Shown here one piece after another: positions 35,792-43,393 of a stretch of DNA of 64,000 bases. A program made the translations under genes and the position numbers. Source of the stretch: RBG-16-66-20 sp040752005 (GTDB lineage Bacteria; Pseudomonadota; Gammaproteobacteria; Burkholderiales; SG8-39); assembly GCA_040752005.1 (NCBI GenBank), contig JBFMFX010000003.1, positions 173,354-237,353 on the forward strand. Reading direction: 5' to 3'. Every line of letters starts with the position of its first letter. Positions within the stretch are counted from its first letter, which is position 1. A model generated the notes under the pieces. That model saw only the letters and a program-made list of their open reading frames with translations. It ran no database searches and had not been told where the DNA came from.

Positions 35792-36271
35792 TCAGTATGG
35801 CGTGCCGTCTTTGTGGAAGAACTGCCACTTGCCATCTATAAGCGACGCTTGCAGGTCGTCATCAGGGTAGGTTACTTCGTCTCCCGGCGTCCTATCACCA
35901 ATCTCGAGATAAACGACGTCCTCGGTGGTTTCATTGACTAAGTTGTGAGCGAACCCGGTACCCGCCCGAAAACCCGCACACATGCCCGGGAAGAGTTGAA
36001 TTGGACCTTCGTCGGTTTGTAAGGTCGGGCACCCCTCCAAGACGTATATGAACTCGTCTTGTTTTGAATGAGCGTGGCGAAGAGCAGAGACAGAACTTGG
36101 TGCCAGACGTGTGAGATTGACGCCAAAATTCGTCAGACCAAACAGATCGCCAAGTGCGCACTTCTCTCTTCCCGCCATGCGAGATGCAAAAGGCTCAGGA
36201 TAAACGGAGCGCTTGCTTCGCGGCGCCACCTGGGCGGCGATGATGGCCCTTGGTATTGGTTTATCCGTCAT
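35792..36271 (-). CDS. Cupin-domain protein
   Basis: 159 residues, one cupin barrel. The metal motifs are HAHSKQDEFIYVLEG (motif 1, G...HxHxxxxE) and FAHNLVNETTEDVVYLEIGDR (motif 2, His then Asn). N-terminal VYPEPFASRMAGREKCALGDLFGL is typical of cupins often annotated as sugar-binding or auxin-binding-like. Reaction unknown. GGAGG (36278-36283 complement) gives a strong RBS. It reads in the same direction as the other putative cassette genes. Confidence 0.8.
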   Translation of the reverse strand: MTDKPIPRAIIAAQVAPRSKRSVYPEPFASRMAGREKCALGDLFGLTNFGVNLTRLAPSSVSALRHAHSKQDEFIYVLEGCPTLQTDEGPIQLFPGMCAGFRAGTGFAHNLVNETTEDVVYLEIGDRTPGDEVTYPDDDLQASLIDGKWQFFHKDGTPY

Positions 36272-36348
36272 GAAACCTCCTAAATACGAACTGAGCCGGC
36301 ACTACCTTTTTTCTAGCACGCGGCGGGCCTTGGACGAAGCCCAAGAAC

Positions 36349-36573
36349 TCATGCGGCCGGAATCACGATCGAGATGGACTGAGGTCCTGAATCGCTATGC
36401 TCGAGGCGCTCGGCCAGCACGCGCAACGCCAAGACTTCGGCTTTCGCCATCGCCTCGGCGGCGGTGGCGCAATATGCAAGAACGCCCGGCAATTCAGGAA
36501 CTCCCGCAAGCCAGCGGCCGTCTTCTTCGCGTTCGCGCTCGATCGTGAAATCTACCGCGTCAGGCGCGCGCAC
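36349..36573 (-). CDS. HicB-like antitoxin domain protein, no HicA partner
   Basis: About 74 residues from a GTG at 36573. DFTIEREREEDGRWLAGVPELPGVLAYCATAAEAMAKAEVLALRVLAERLEH is the partial RNase-H-like fold of HicB (peak motif VPELPG). HicB normally pairs with the mRNA interferase HicA; none is adjacent, so this is either an orphan regulator or a solitary cassette gene. The frame is open up to 36696, where it would overlap the next cupin; that N-terminal extension is not HicB-like. Start uncertain. Confidence 0.65.
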   Translation of the reverse strand: MRAPDAVDFTIEREREEDGRWLAGVPELPGVLAYCATAAEAMAKAEVLALRVLAERLEHSDSGPQSISIVIPAA

Positions 36574-36692
36574 GAGTTCGTCGTCGGAGGGAAAGGAGTA
36601 GAAAAGCTCGGCTGCGCCGCGGGCCGGCACTGATCGCTGATATCGCACAGCGCTCACGGCACGTCCACGCCAGCTACAGGTCAAACGGCAGG

Positions 36693-37034
36693 TCATACGT
36701 TGACCCGATCATCGTGCGACATTGGCGCGGATACGACCAGGAATACCACCTCGGCGTTTGATTCGTTTCTAAACTGATGCGGCACCCCAGGTGGGATTTC
36801 AACGCCTTGACATTCGCGTAGGTGAACGCGTTTGCCGTCAATCTCGATTACCGCCGCCCCGCGAATGATGTAGAAGAACTGCCGCGATCGCTGGTGGAAA
36901 TGCCGTTGCTCCTTGTCACCGGGCGGAACACGCTCTTCGATGATGCTGAGGTCCTCGCGCTTCAGCAGGTGCCAACCTTCGCTACCGCTCCCCCATCGGT
37001 AGTGTTCCGCGGTCGAGATGTCCGTGGCGTTCAT
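36693..37034 (-). CDS. Cupin-domain protein
   Basis: 113 residues, compact one-domain cupin. Motif 1 is RHFHQRSRQFFYIIRGAAVIEIDG, motif 2 is PPGVPHQFRNES. The metal His set is intact. Such small cupins include dioxygenases, epimerases and metal-dependent regulators; no choice is possible. A core-site heptamer lies 24 nt before its ATG, so it may be the first cassette next to the integrase remnant. Confidence 0.82.
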   Translation of the reverse strand: MNATDISTAEHYRWGSGSEGWHLLKREDLSIIEERVPPGDKEQRHFHQRSRQFFYIIRGAAVIEIDGKRVHLRECQGVEIPPGVPHQFRNESNAEVVFLVVSAPMSHDDRVNV

Positions 37035-37057
37035 TCGAGGTGCTGGACGTTCCTGCC

Positions 37058-37064
37058 GTTTAAC
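37058..37064 (-). promoter_or_regulatory. Integron-type core site before the first cupin gene
   Basis: The minus strand reads GTTAAAC (fits GTTRRRY) 24 nt before the cupin ATG and about 250 nt from the integrase remnant, the place where attI joins the first cassette in an integron. The rest of an attI site could not be confirmed. Confidence 0.35.
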
Positions 37065-37315
37065 GCGAATTGGTTGACGAGATCGTTCAAAAGACTGGTC
37101 GAGAACGTGGTTGACACTCTTCGTCCCCCGACCCGTCTTCTTTCAGCCCGCCGTCATCCTGCAGCTCGCCGACACGTTACTCCCGAACAAGCCTGGAATC
37201 AATTCGATTCCCGGGAGGGAGAATATATTCGAACAGGTCTGCGAGCAGCGCGCTCCGGCGCCTGCGCGCCCGCGACTTTTCGCTTGCGCGCGCAGCGATA
37301 CAGCGGCGGCATTAA

Positions 37316-37515
37316 AGCTACCGCACTGAGGAAAGCTACCTGCACTGGATGTGGCGCTTCATCCTGTTCTCCGGCAAGCGGCACCCCGTGAGCGGGGCGC
37401 CGCCGAGTTCATCGCGTTTCTGAATCACCTGGCCAGGGTCCGGGGCGTGGTGGCTGCGACACAGAACCGGGTGCTTGCCGCGCTGCTGTTCCTGTACAAG
37501 GAGGTTCTCGCGGTG
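37316..37515 (+). pseudogene. Integron-integrase-like tyrosine recombinase, frameshifted N-terminal fragment
   Basis: One frame reads SYRTEESYLHWMWRFILFSGKRHP; after a missing base in the C-run near 37393 the next frame reads RERGAAEFIAFLNHLARVRGVVAATQNRVLAALLFLYKEVL. Together they are the SAM-like DNA-binding N-domain of integron integrases (compare YRTE..Y..W...FI.FHGKRHP..MG..EV.AFL..LA and STQNQALSALLFLY). The catalytic domain (Arg...Arg...Tyr) is absent: after 37515 the sequence switches to the enolase-like gene on the other strand. So it is a dead fragment. Confidence 0.7.
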
Positions 37516-37549
37516 TCCTCAAGCCGGAGAGTGCGCCGGCGCGCGCACG

Positions 37550-38113
37550 TCACGACGCGGGCGGATCGAGCCAGCGGATCGAGCCGAAGGCGGGTTCGAG
37601 CGTCCAGGGCACGCCGATTCCGGGCTCCTCGGGCGACTCGACGAAGGGGGCCGGCGGGTCGCGGCGCAGGATCACCCGGTCGCCCGCGCCGGCGAGCGCC
37701 GCGCACCAGGTGATCTCCCACGGGTGCGCGTTCGGTGCAAGAAGCGCAAGCGGGACGCCGCCCTGCGCGGCTGCGGCGGCGATCGTCTGCACGCTCTCCA
37801 GCGACCCCCATGCGAACGGGTCCACGCGCAGGACGCGGTGGCGCCGCTCCGCCATCGCGCGGCGCGCGGCCTCCCAGTCGGGCCTGAGCGCCGGCTCCTC
37901 GTCGCGCTCGACGGGCACGCGCGGCGATGCGCGGCGCGCAAGCAGCCGCCACAGCGGCGCGCCGCGCGACTTCGCGTATGCGTCCCAGCCCGCCATGTCG
38001 CGCGCAACCGCCGGCTCGAGAGCGAGCGCGAAGCCGAAGCCGTAAACCCTGCCTTGCGCGACGACGCGCGCGGCGAGCGCCTCGGCGCCCGAGGCAAGGC
38101 GCAGCGAGTGCAC
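37550..38113 (-). CDS. Enolase-superfamily-like protein, short
   Basis: About 187 residues. The N-part (LRLASGAEALAARVVAQGRVYGFGFALALEPAVARDMAGWDAYAKSRGAPLWR) resembles a capping domain, and the C-part (NAHPWEITWCAALAGAGDRVIL... GIGVPWTLEPAFGSIRWL) resembles the C-terminus of mandelate-racemase/muconate-lactonising enzymes. The metal-binding Asp-Glu-Glu core of a complete barrel is not present: the protein is half the normal 370 residues. GTG 38113 is the first acceptable start after the upstream stop, but homology may begin slightly earlier. It follows the MetE-like gene by 34 nt. Confidence 0.45.
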   Translation of the reverse strand: MHSLRLASGAEALAARVVAQGRVYGFGFALALEPAVARDMAGWDAYAKSRGAPLWRLLARRASPRVPVERDEEPALRPDWEAARRAMAERRHRVLRVDPFAWGSLESVQTIAAAAAQGGVPLALLAPNAHPWEITWCAALAGAGDRVILRRDPPAPFVESPEEPGIGVPWTLEPAFGSIRWLDPPAS

Positions 38114-38147
38114 GTGCGTGAAAACGATCCGGACGGGAGCGGCCAGG

Positions 38148-39233
38148 CTAGCCCCAGACCTCGCGTGCGACTTCCACCACGAGCTCGAGCTTGCGCCACT
38201 GCTCCTCGATCGAGAGCGCGTTGCCGTGGTGCGTGCTCGCGAACCCGCACTGCGGCGAAAGGCACAGGTTCTCCAGCGGCACGTACCGCGCCGCCTCGTC
38301 AATCCGCCGCTTGAGCGTGTCCCGGTCCTCCAGCGCCCCGACCTTGGTGGTCACCAGGCCGAGCACGACCTTCTTTCCGCGCGGCAGCAGGCGCAGCGGC
38401 TCGAAGGTGCCGGCGCGCTCGGAGTCGAATTCCATGAAGAAGGCGTCCACCGGCGCGGAGAACATCGCTTCGGCGACCGGCTCGTAGCCGCCGGAGGCGA
38501 CCCAGGCGCTCTTGAAGTTGCCGCGGCAGGTGTGCATCGTCACCGTCATCCCGGCAGGCCGATCGGCGAGCGCCGCGGCGATGGTCTGCGCGTACAGGCG
38601 CGGCAGTTGCTCCGGGTCGTCGCCGTTCCGGCGGCAGTTGTCGCGGATTTTGGGGTCGCACAGGTAGGCGAAGCTCACGTCGTCGAGCTGCAGATACGTG
38701 CAGCCAGCCGCGGCGAGGTGCCGGATCTCCTCGCGGTACGCGGCGGCGACGTCAGCCCAGAATGGCGCCAGGTCCGGGTACGCAGCCCGCGAGATCGAGG
38801 CGCGCCCGCCGCGCAGGTGCAGCATCGAGGGCGACGGAATGGTGAATTTCGGAGTTTCGCGCGCAACCGACCTCAGAGACGCGAAATGCTCGACCATGAT
38901 CGGGCGCGCGCAGCGCACCCGGCCGGTGACCGACGGAATCGGCGGCTGCTCCTCGGTGCCGCCGAATTTCGGCCCGGGGTTGGCGGTCATCGTCACGCCT
39001 TCGAGCTGTCCGAGGAAGTCCAGATGCCACCAATCGCGCCGCATCTCGCCGTCGGTGACGGACTTGAGCCCGATCGCTTCCTGCCGGTGCACGGCTTGCA
39101 GAATGGCGCGGTCCTCGGCCTCCTTCAGGGCCTGGGCGGAAATTTCGCCCGCCCGGAAGCGGGTGCGCGCGGAGACGAGTTCGGGCGGACGCAGCAGACT
39201 GCCGACATGGTCGGCGCGGAAAGGTGGTTTCAT
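38148..39233 (-). CDS. MetE C-terminal-like methyltransferase (cobalamin-independent methionine synthase family)
   Basis: 361 residues, one TIM barrel like the catalytic half of MetE. The zinc ligands are visible as His and Cys in HTCRGN and Cys in SPQCGF; the opening FRADHVGSLLRPPEL and LQLDDVSFAYL are family phrases. Stand-alone MetE-C proteins often act in catabolic clusters (demethylation or C-S transfer) rather than in methionine synthesis, and this one overlaps the HMG-CoA-lyase-like gene by ATGA, supporting a shared pathway. Confidence 0.85.
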   Translation of the reverse strand: MKPPFRADHVGSLLRPPELVSARTRFRAGEISAQALKEAEDRAILQAVHRQEAIGLKSVTDGEMRRDWWHLDFLGQLEGVTMTANPGPKFGGTEEQPPIPSVTGRVRCARPIMVEHFASLRSVARETPKFTIPSPSMLHLRGGRASISRAAYPDLAPFWADVAAAYREEIRHLAAAGCTYLQLDDVSFAYLCDPKIRDNCRRNGDDPEQLPRLYAQTIAAALADRPAGMTVTMHTCRGNFKSAWVASGGYEPVAEAMFSAPVDAFFMEFDSERAGTFEPLRLLPRGKKVVLGLVTTKVGALEDRDTLKRRIDEAARYVPLENLCLSPQCGFASTHHGNALSIEEQWRKLELVVEVAREVWG

Positions 39234-40147
39234 CGCAGCGGATTCAATCCTGTACGTGTCACACGGCCGTGCAGCTCGCGGCCGAGCGCCTGCTCGCAGA
39301 ACCTCGCGGTTTGCAGCAGCCCCTCCAAGTCTATCCCGGTCTCGATGCCCATGGATTCGAACAGGTTGACGAGGTCCTCGGTGCAGACGTTGCCGGTGTA
39401 GCCGCTGCCATACTGCAGTTGTGCCGGATGCCCGCCGGCGCCGCCGAACGAGCAATCGAAGTGGCGCACCCCGGCCTCCCATGCGGCGACGTAGTTGGCA
39501 AGCCCGGTGCCGCGAGAGTCGTGGAAATGGGCGATCGGCACGAGCCCGGGAATCGCCGCCAGCCGCCCGAAGAGGTCTTTTACCGCGCGCGGACTCGCCA
39601 TGCCGGTGGTGTCGCCGAGCGCGACGTGATTCACCCCGAGCGAGACGAACCGCGCCGCGTCCTCGGCGACCAGGCCCGGATCCACCCGTCCCTCGAACGG
39701 GCAGCCGAAGGCGACCGAGACGACGCCGACGAGCACGAAACGGCCGCCCGCGGCCTTCACCATCGCCTCGACGTTCGCCCACTGCTCGGCGCGCGAGCGG
39801 TTGAGGTTCCTGCGCGAGTGCGATTCGCTCTCCGACACGAGCAGGCTCAATTCGTCGGCGCCATGGCCGGCGGCCCGGTCGGCGAGCGCGCGCTCGATCG
39901 CCCGAAGATTCGCGCACGTCGCCTTGTAGCGCACCCCCGGGCGGCGAGGGAGCGCGGCGAGCAGTTCGGAGGCGTCGGCGAACTGGGGTACCACCTTCGG
40001 GTTCGAGTATGAGGTCCCCTCGACGCGCGGGAAGCCCAGCGCCGCGAAGCGCTCGATGAGCGCGCGCTTCAGGGCGGTGGGCACGAACGCCGGCTCGTGC
40101 TGCAGGCCGTCGCGGGCGAAGCACTCGCAGAGCGTGACGGCGCGCAT
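39230..40147 (-). CDS. HMG-CoA lyase-like protein lacking the usual catalytic Cys
   Basis: 305 residues, DRE-TIM metallolyase. ECFARDGLQHEP holds the catalytic Arg-Asp, and AHFHDSRGTGLAN the two metal His. In HMG-CoA lyase the loop GLGGCPYA carries the essential Cys; here the equivalent reads GGAGGHPAQLQ, with His in place of Cys. The fold is otherwise complete. It probably cleaves or condenses a different acyl-CoA. First gene of a minus-strand unit with the MetE-like and enolase-like genes, starting next to the palindromic operator. Confidence 0.85.
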   Translation of the reverse strand: MRAVTLCECFARDGLQHEPAFVPTALKRALIERFAALGFPRVEGTSYSNPKVVPQFADASELLAALPRRPGVRYKATCANLRAIERALADRAAGHGADELSLLVSESESHSRRNLNRSRAEQWANVEAMVKAAGGRFVLVGVVSVAFGCPFEGRVDPGLVAEDAARFVSLGVNHVALGDTTGMASPRAVKDLFGRLAAIPGLVPIAHFHDSRGTGLANYVAAWEAGVRHFDCSFGGAGGHPAQLQYGSGYTGNVCTEDLVNLFESMGIETGIDLEGLLQTARFCEQALGRELHGRVTRTGLNPLR

Positions 40148-40150
40148 ATC

Positions 40151-40165
40151 GTTGACATTGTCAAC
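40151..40165. promoter_or_regulatory. Perfect palindromic operator (MarR-type)
   Basis: GTTGACA-T-TGTCAAC is a perfect 15-bp dyad in the 41-bp gap between the divergent HMG-CoA-lyase-like and protocatechuate dioxygenase genes; a further half site TGTCAA lies at 40181-40186. TTGACA-type palindromes of this size are typical MarR-family operators, and a MarR gene lies 0.9 kb downstream. Binding would repress both directions. Confidence 0.65.
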
Positions 40166-40188
40166 TTCCTTGCGCTAGCGTGTCAATC

Positions 40189-40493
40189 ATGGCGAGCGTC
40201 CCCGGCCCGAGCGAAGATCTCACCCAGCCGGCGCGCATCGTCGCCGGCTATCCGCAGACGTTCGCGCCTCGATCTTCGGCCGGGTGTGGCTCTCGCGGCT
40301 GGTGACGCAGATGTATTTCCCGGGCGAGCCGCTCAACGCCCAGGACCGCATCCTCAACGCGGTGCCTGATGCGCAGGCGCGCGAGCGGCTCATCGCGCGG
40401 CTCGTGCCTCCCACCGGCGACCCGTACAACGAGCTGGTGTACGAGCACCGCATCGTCGTGCGCGGCCGCGAAGCCACGCCCCCGCAGCCGTGA
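40189..40493 (+). pseudogene. Protocatechuate 3,4-dioxygenase beta subunit, internally deleted
   Basis: An ATG at 40189 opens a 38-codon frame that ends at a stop. From about 40266 a second frame reads ASIFGRVWLSRLVTQMYFPGEPLNAQDRILNAV... to a TGA overlapping pcaG; this is the C-terminal third of PcaH. The intervening catalytic region, which supplies all four Fe(III) ligands (two Tyr, two His), is missing. The two pieces meet out of frame near 40255-40268. So the enzyme cannot work as it stands. Either a real deletion or an assembly collapse. Confidence 0.7.
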
Positions 40494-41041
40494 TCCGCAC
40501 CCCGGAACAGACGCTCGGCCCGTTCTTTCTGCCGCGGTTCGTGGACGCCGGCGCGAACGACCTCACGATGCTCGACGGGCGGCGAGCGCGCGGCGAGCCG
40601 ATCGAGATTCACGGCGTGGTGACCGAGGAGGGCGGGGCGGCGCTGGAGAACCTGATCGTCGAGATCTGGCAGGCGGATGCCTCGGGCATCTATCGCCATC
40701 CGCTGGATCCGCGCCATCGCGAGGCGGATCCGGGCTTCCTGGGGTGGGGCCGGGCGGCGACCGACCGCGACGGGCGCTACGCATTCCGCACCATCCGGCC
40801 GGGCGCCTGCGCCGGCCGCGCGCCGCACATCAACATGATGCTGATGTATTCGGGCCTCCTGCGCATCCTGAAGACCGCGCTCTTCTTCGCGGATGCCGCC
40901 GAAAACGAGGCCGATCCGGTGCTTCTCGCCGTGCCGCCCGCCCGGCGCGCGCTGCTTGTCGCCCGGCGCGAGGAGCCGGGGCGATACCGCTTCGACATCC
41001 GGCTGCGGGGCAACAGCGAGACGCCGTTCTTCGCCGACTGA
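40490..41041 (+). CDS. pcaG: Protocatechuate 3,4-dioxygenase alpha subunit
   Basis: 183 residues, full length. IRTPEQTLGPFFLP is the alpha-subunit N-terminus; IVEIWQADASGIYRHP, DRDGRYAFRTIRPG and APHINMMLMYSGLL are the beta-sandwich core. The alpha subunit lacks iron ligands and needs PcaH, which is broken here. GTG start within GTGA of the pcaH remnant, and its stop overlaps marR (TGATG), showing the original pcaHG-marR operon. Confidence 0.88.
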   Translation: MIRTPEQTLGPFFLPRFVDAGANDLTMLDGRRARGEPIEIHGVVTEEGGAALENLIVEIWQADASGIYRHPLDPRHREADPGFLGWGRAATDRDGRYAFRTIRPGACAGRAPHINMMLMYSGLLRILKTALFFADAAENEADPVLLAVPPARRALLVARREEPGRYRFDIRLRGNSETPFFAD

Positions 41042-41511
41042 TGCTCCAGCGCGCCGCGCCGACGATCCGCGAGCTGCTTTCCTACCGGCTGCACCGGGTG
41101 GCGAACCTGCTCTCGCGCGGCGCGGAACTGCGCTACCGGAGAGAGTTCGGCGTCAGCCTGTGGGAGTGGCGCACGGTGGCGTTGCTCGGCGCTGCCGACG
41201 GGGCGCTGTCGCCCGGCGAGCTGGCGCGAGCCGCCGGCGTGGACAAGAGCCAGATGAGCCGGGTGGTGGCGGGCTTGTCGCGCCGCGGGATCGTGCTGCG
41301 CGCGGGCGACAAGTCGGACGCGCGCGGCGTGAAGCTGAGGCTTTCGGCGCGCGGACGCCGGCTCTACGACGGTCTGATCCGGGCGGCGGCCGAGCGCAAC
41401 GCCGCACTGCTCGCCTGCCTCGGCACGCGCGAGCGGGCGTGCTTCGAGCGCGCGCTCGACAAGCTCGCCGCGCAGGCGCGGCGCCTCATCGAGGAAGAGA
41501 AGGCGAAATGA
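41041..41511 (+). CDS. MarR-family transcriptional regulator
   Basis: 156 residues. Winged helix: WEWRTVALLGAADGALSPGELARAAGVDKSQMSRVVAGLSRRGIV, with the wing DKSDARGVKLRLSARG. Flanking helices form the dimer. Such regulators respond to phenolic or CoA ligands and control aromatic catabolism. The palindrome at 40151-40165 is the probable operator, making it an autoregulator of the pca unit and a regulator of the divergent lyase unit. Confidence 0.92.
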   Translation: MLQRAAPTIRELLSYRLHRVANLLSRGAELRYRREFGVSLWEWRTVALLGAADGALSPGELARAAGVDKSQMSRVVAGLSRRGIVLRAGDKSDARGVKLRLSARGRRLYDGLIRAAAERNAALLACLGTRERACFERALDKLAAQARRLIEEEKAK

Positions 41512-42218
41512 GGACGCGCATCACCGAGCTGCTCGGCATCGAGCACCCGATCTTTCGGGCGGCGATGAGCTGGGCCTCTTCCAACTCGGCGCTGCCGATC
41601 GCGGTGTCGAACGCAGGCGGCCTGGGCGTGATCGCCGCGGGGCCGATGCGTCCCGACGACTTCGCGCGCGCCCTCGCCGCGATCCGCACGGGAACCGACC
41701 GGCCTTTCGGGGTCAACATTCCGCTCAACAATCCCCGCGCGGCCGCGCTGCTCGACATCGCGTTCGAGGCACGCATCCCGGTGATGATCGCCTCGCAGGG
41801 CGGGCCGCGCGAGCACCTGGCGCGCTTTCGCGCGATCGGCACGAAGTGGCTTCACGTCGTCGCCTCGGTCGAGCACGCGCGCAAGGCCGAGGCCGCGGGC
41901 GTGGACGCGCTGGTGGTGGACGGGGCGGAGGCGGGCGGCCATCCGCCGCCCTCCGAGGTCGGCACCCTGGTGCTGGTAAGGCGCGTGGTGAAGGCGACCC
42001 GACTTCCGGTGGTGGCAAGCGGCGGCATCGCCGACGGCTACGGCGTGGCCGCGATGCTCGCGCCCGGCGATGGCGCAAACCAAGCGGCTCTTTCACGAAG
42101 TCGCCGACCTGCCGCTCGGAGAAGCGCTCGCGCGCGGCCGCGAGGCGAACGAGCGCATGCGCGCGTTTTGCGGCAAATCGTGACCTGGAGGCATCGCAGC
42201 CTGCCCCGCGCCGGATGA
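41508..42218 (+). pseudogene. Nitronate monooxygenase-like protein, truncated by a deletion
   Basis: The first about 185 residues are an NMO/2-nitropropane-dioxygenase TIM barrel: ITELLGIEHPIFRAAMSWAS, VSNAGGLGVIAAG, PFGVNIPLNN, VVDGAEAGGHPPPSEV and VVASGGIADGYGVAAMLA, the FMN-phosphate region. At about 42062 homology stops and an Arg-rich out-of-frame tail follows to 42218. A normal protein continues for more than 100 residues (GADGVQMGTRF...). The tail overlaps, in another frame, the end of an enoyl-CoA hydratase, so a deletion has joined two genes. Confidence 0.7.
42070..42183 (+). pseudogene. Enoyl-CoA hydratase, C-terminal fragment
   Basis: 37 codons, MAQTKRLFHEVADLPLGEALARGREANERMRAF, closely matching the last helix of crotonase-family proteins (ALxxTKRLFHEVADLPL.EAL.RGRDANxRMR). 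The first about 220 residues are missing. The frame starts at the junction with the nitronate monooxygenase, so both genes lost sequence in one event. Confidence 0.6.
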
Positions 42219-43393
42219 AGCCGCTCGAATCGCTCACGATCCTCGACCTCTCGCGCGTGCTCGCCTGTCCCTTCGCGAGCATGATCCTGGCCGAGCTCGG
42301 CGCCACCGTGATCAAGGTCGAGGAGCCGCGCTCGGGCGACGAGACGCGCGGCTTCGAGCCGCGCCTGCGCCGCGACAGCGCCTACTATTTCGCGTGCAAC
42401 CGCTCCAAGCGCTCGATCACGGTCAATCTGCGCTCGGCGGACGGCCAGAGAATCGTGCGCGAGCTCGCGCAGCAGGCCGACGCCTTCATCGAGAATTTCC
42501 CGCCCGGCACGCTCGGACGCCACGGCCTCGATTACGCGACGCTCTCGAACCTCAACCCTCGGCTGATCTACGTCTCGTGCACCGGATTCGGCCAGAGCGG
42601 TCCGTATGCGCGGAAAAAAGGCTACGACACGGTGTTCCAGGCGATGGGCGGCCTCATGAGCCTCACCGGCGAGAAAGGCGGCGGCCCGGTGAAGCCGGGA
42701 CTGCCGATCGCCGATCTCACCTCCGGCCTGTGGGTCGCGCTGAGGCTGCTCGCGATGCTCGCCGGACGCAACCGCACCGGCCGCGGCGGGCGGCTCGATT
42801 TTTCCATGCTCGACGGACAGGTGGCGCTGCTCACCGTCGCGGCGGCGCGCTACTTCGCGCTCGGCGAGGTACCGCCGCGGCTCGGCACCGAGCACCCGGG
42901 GCGCGTGCCTTCGGCGAGCTTTCGATGCCGCGACGGGAAGTACGCCCACCTCACCGCGAGCGACCAGCACTGGATACCGCTTTGCCGCGCGCTCGGGCTC
43001 GACGACTGGGGAGCCGCGTATTCTGCGAACGAGGTCCGGGTGGCGAAGCGCGAGGAGGTGATGGCGAAGCTCACGGAGGCGATCTCGCGGCTCGACCGCG
43101 CGGAGCTTCTCGCGCAGCTCGACGCGGCGGACGTTCCGGTCGGACCGGTGAACGATGTTGCCGAGATCCTCGCCGATCCGCACGTGCACGCGCGCGGGCT
43201 GGTCGGCGGCTTCGATTACCCGGACGTCGGCGAGTTCCGGGCGCTTGCGCTTCCCTACAAGTTCCTCGGCTGGGACGACCCGCAGATCAGCGCACCGCCG
43301 ACTCTGGGCGAGCACACGGAAGAAATCCTCCGCGAGCGGCTGGGCTACTCGGCCGAGAAAATCGCCGCGCTGCAACAGGCAGGCGCGATATGA
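42215..43393 (+). CDS. Class III CoA-transferase (CaiB/BaiF)
   Basis: 392 residues. Moves CoA between carboxylic acids. Family start LTILDLSRVLACPFASMILAELGATVIKVE, then YYFACNRSKRSITVNL, IYVSCTGFGQSGP, and the catalytic Asp in LPIADLTSGLWVAL. Length is normal. It overlaps the following hydratase by ATGA and so belongs to a CoA-transferase / hydratase / ligase module for an unknown acid. Confidence 0.93.
   Translation: MKPLESLTILDLSRVLACPFASMILAELGATVIKVEEPRSGDETRGFEPRLRRDSAYYFACNRSKRSITVNLRSADGQRIVRELAQQADAFIENFPPGTLGRHGLDYATLSNLNPRLIYVSCTGFGQSGPYARKKGYDTVFQAMGGLMSLTGEKGGGPVKPGLPIADLTSGLWVALRLLAMLAGRNRTGRGGRLDFSMLDGQVALLTVAAARYFALGEVPPRLGTEHPGRVPSASFRCRDGKYAHLTASDQHWIPLCRALGLDDWGAAYSANEVRVAKREEVMAKLTEAISRLDRAELLAQLDAADVPVGPVNDVAEILADPHVHARGLVGGFDYPDVGEFRALALPYKFLGWDDPQISAPPTLGEHTEEILRERLGYSAEKIAALQQAGAI

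Noticed and set aside
37035..37311. Gene upstream of the integrase fragment
   Set aside because: Open frames on both strands lack start signals and protein-like composition; taken as leader or attI-like non-coding sequence.
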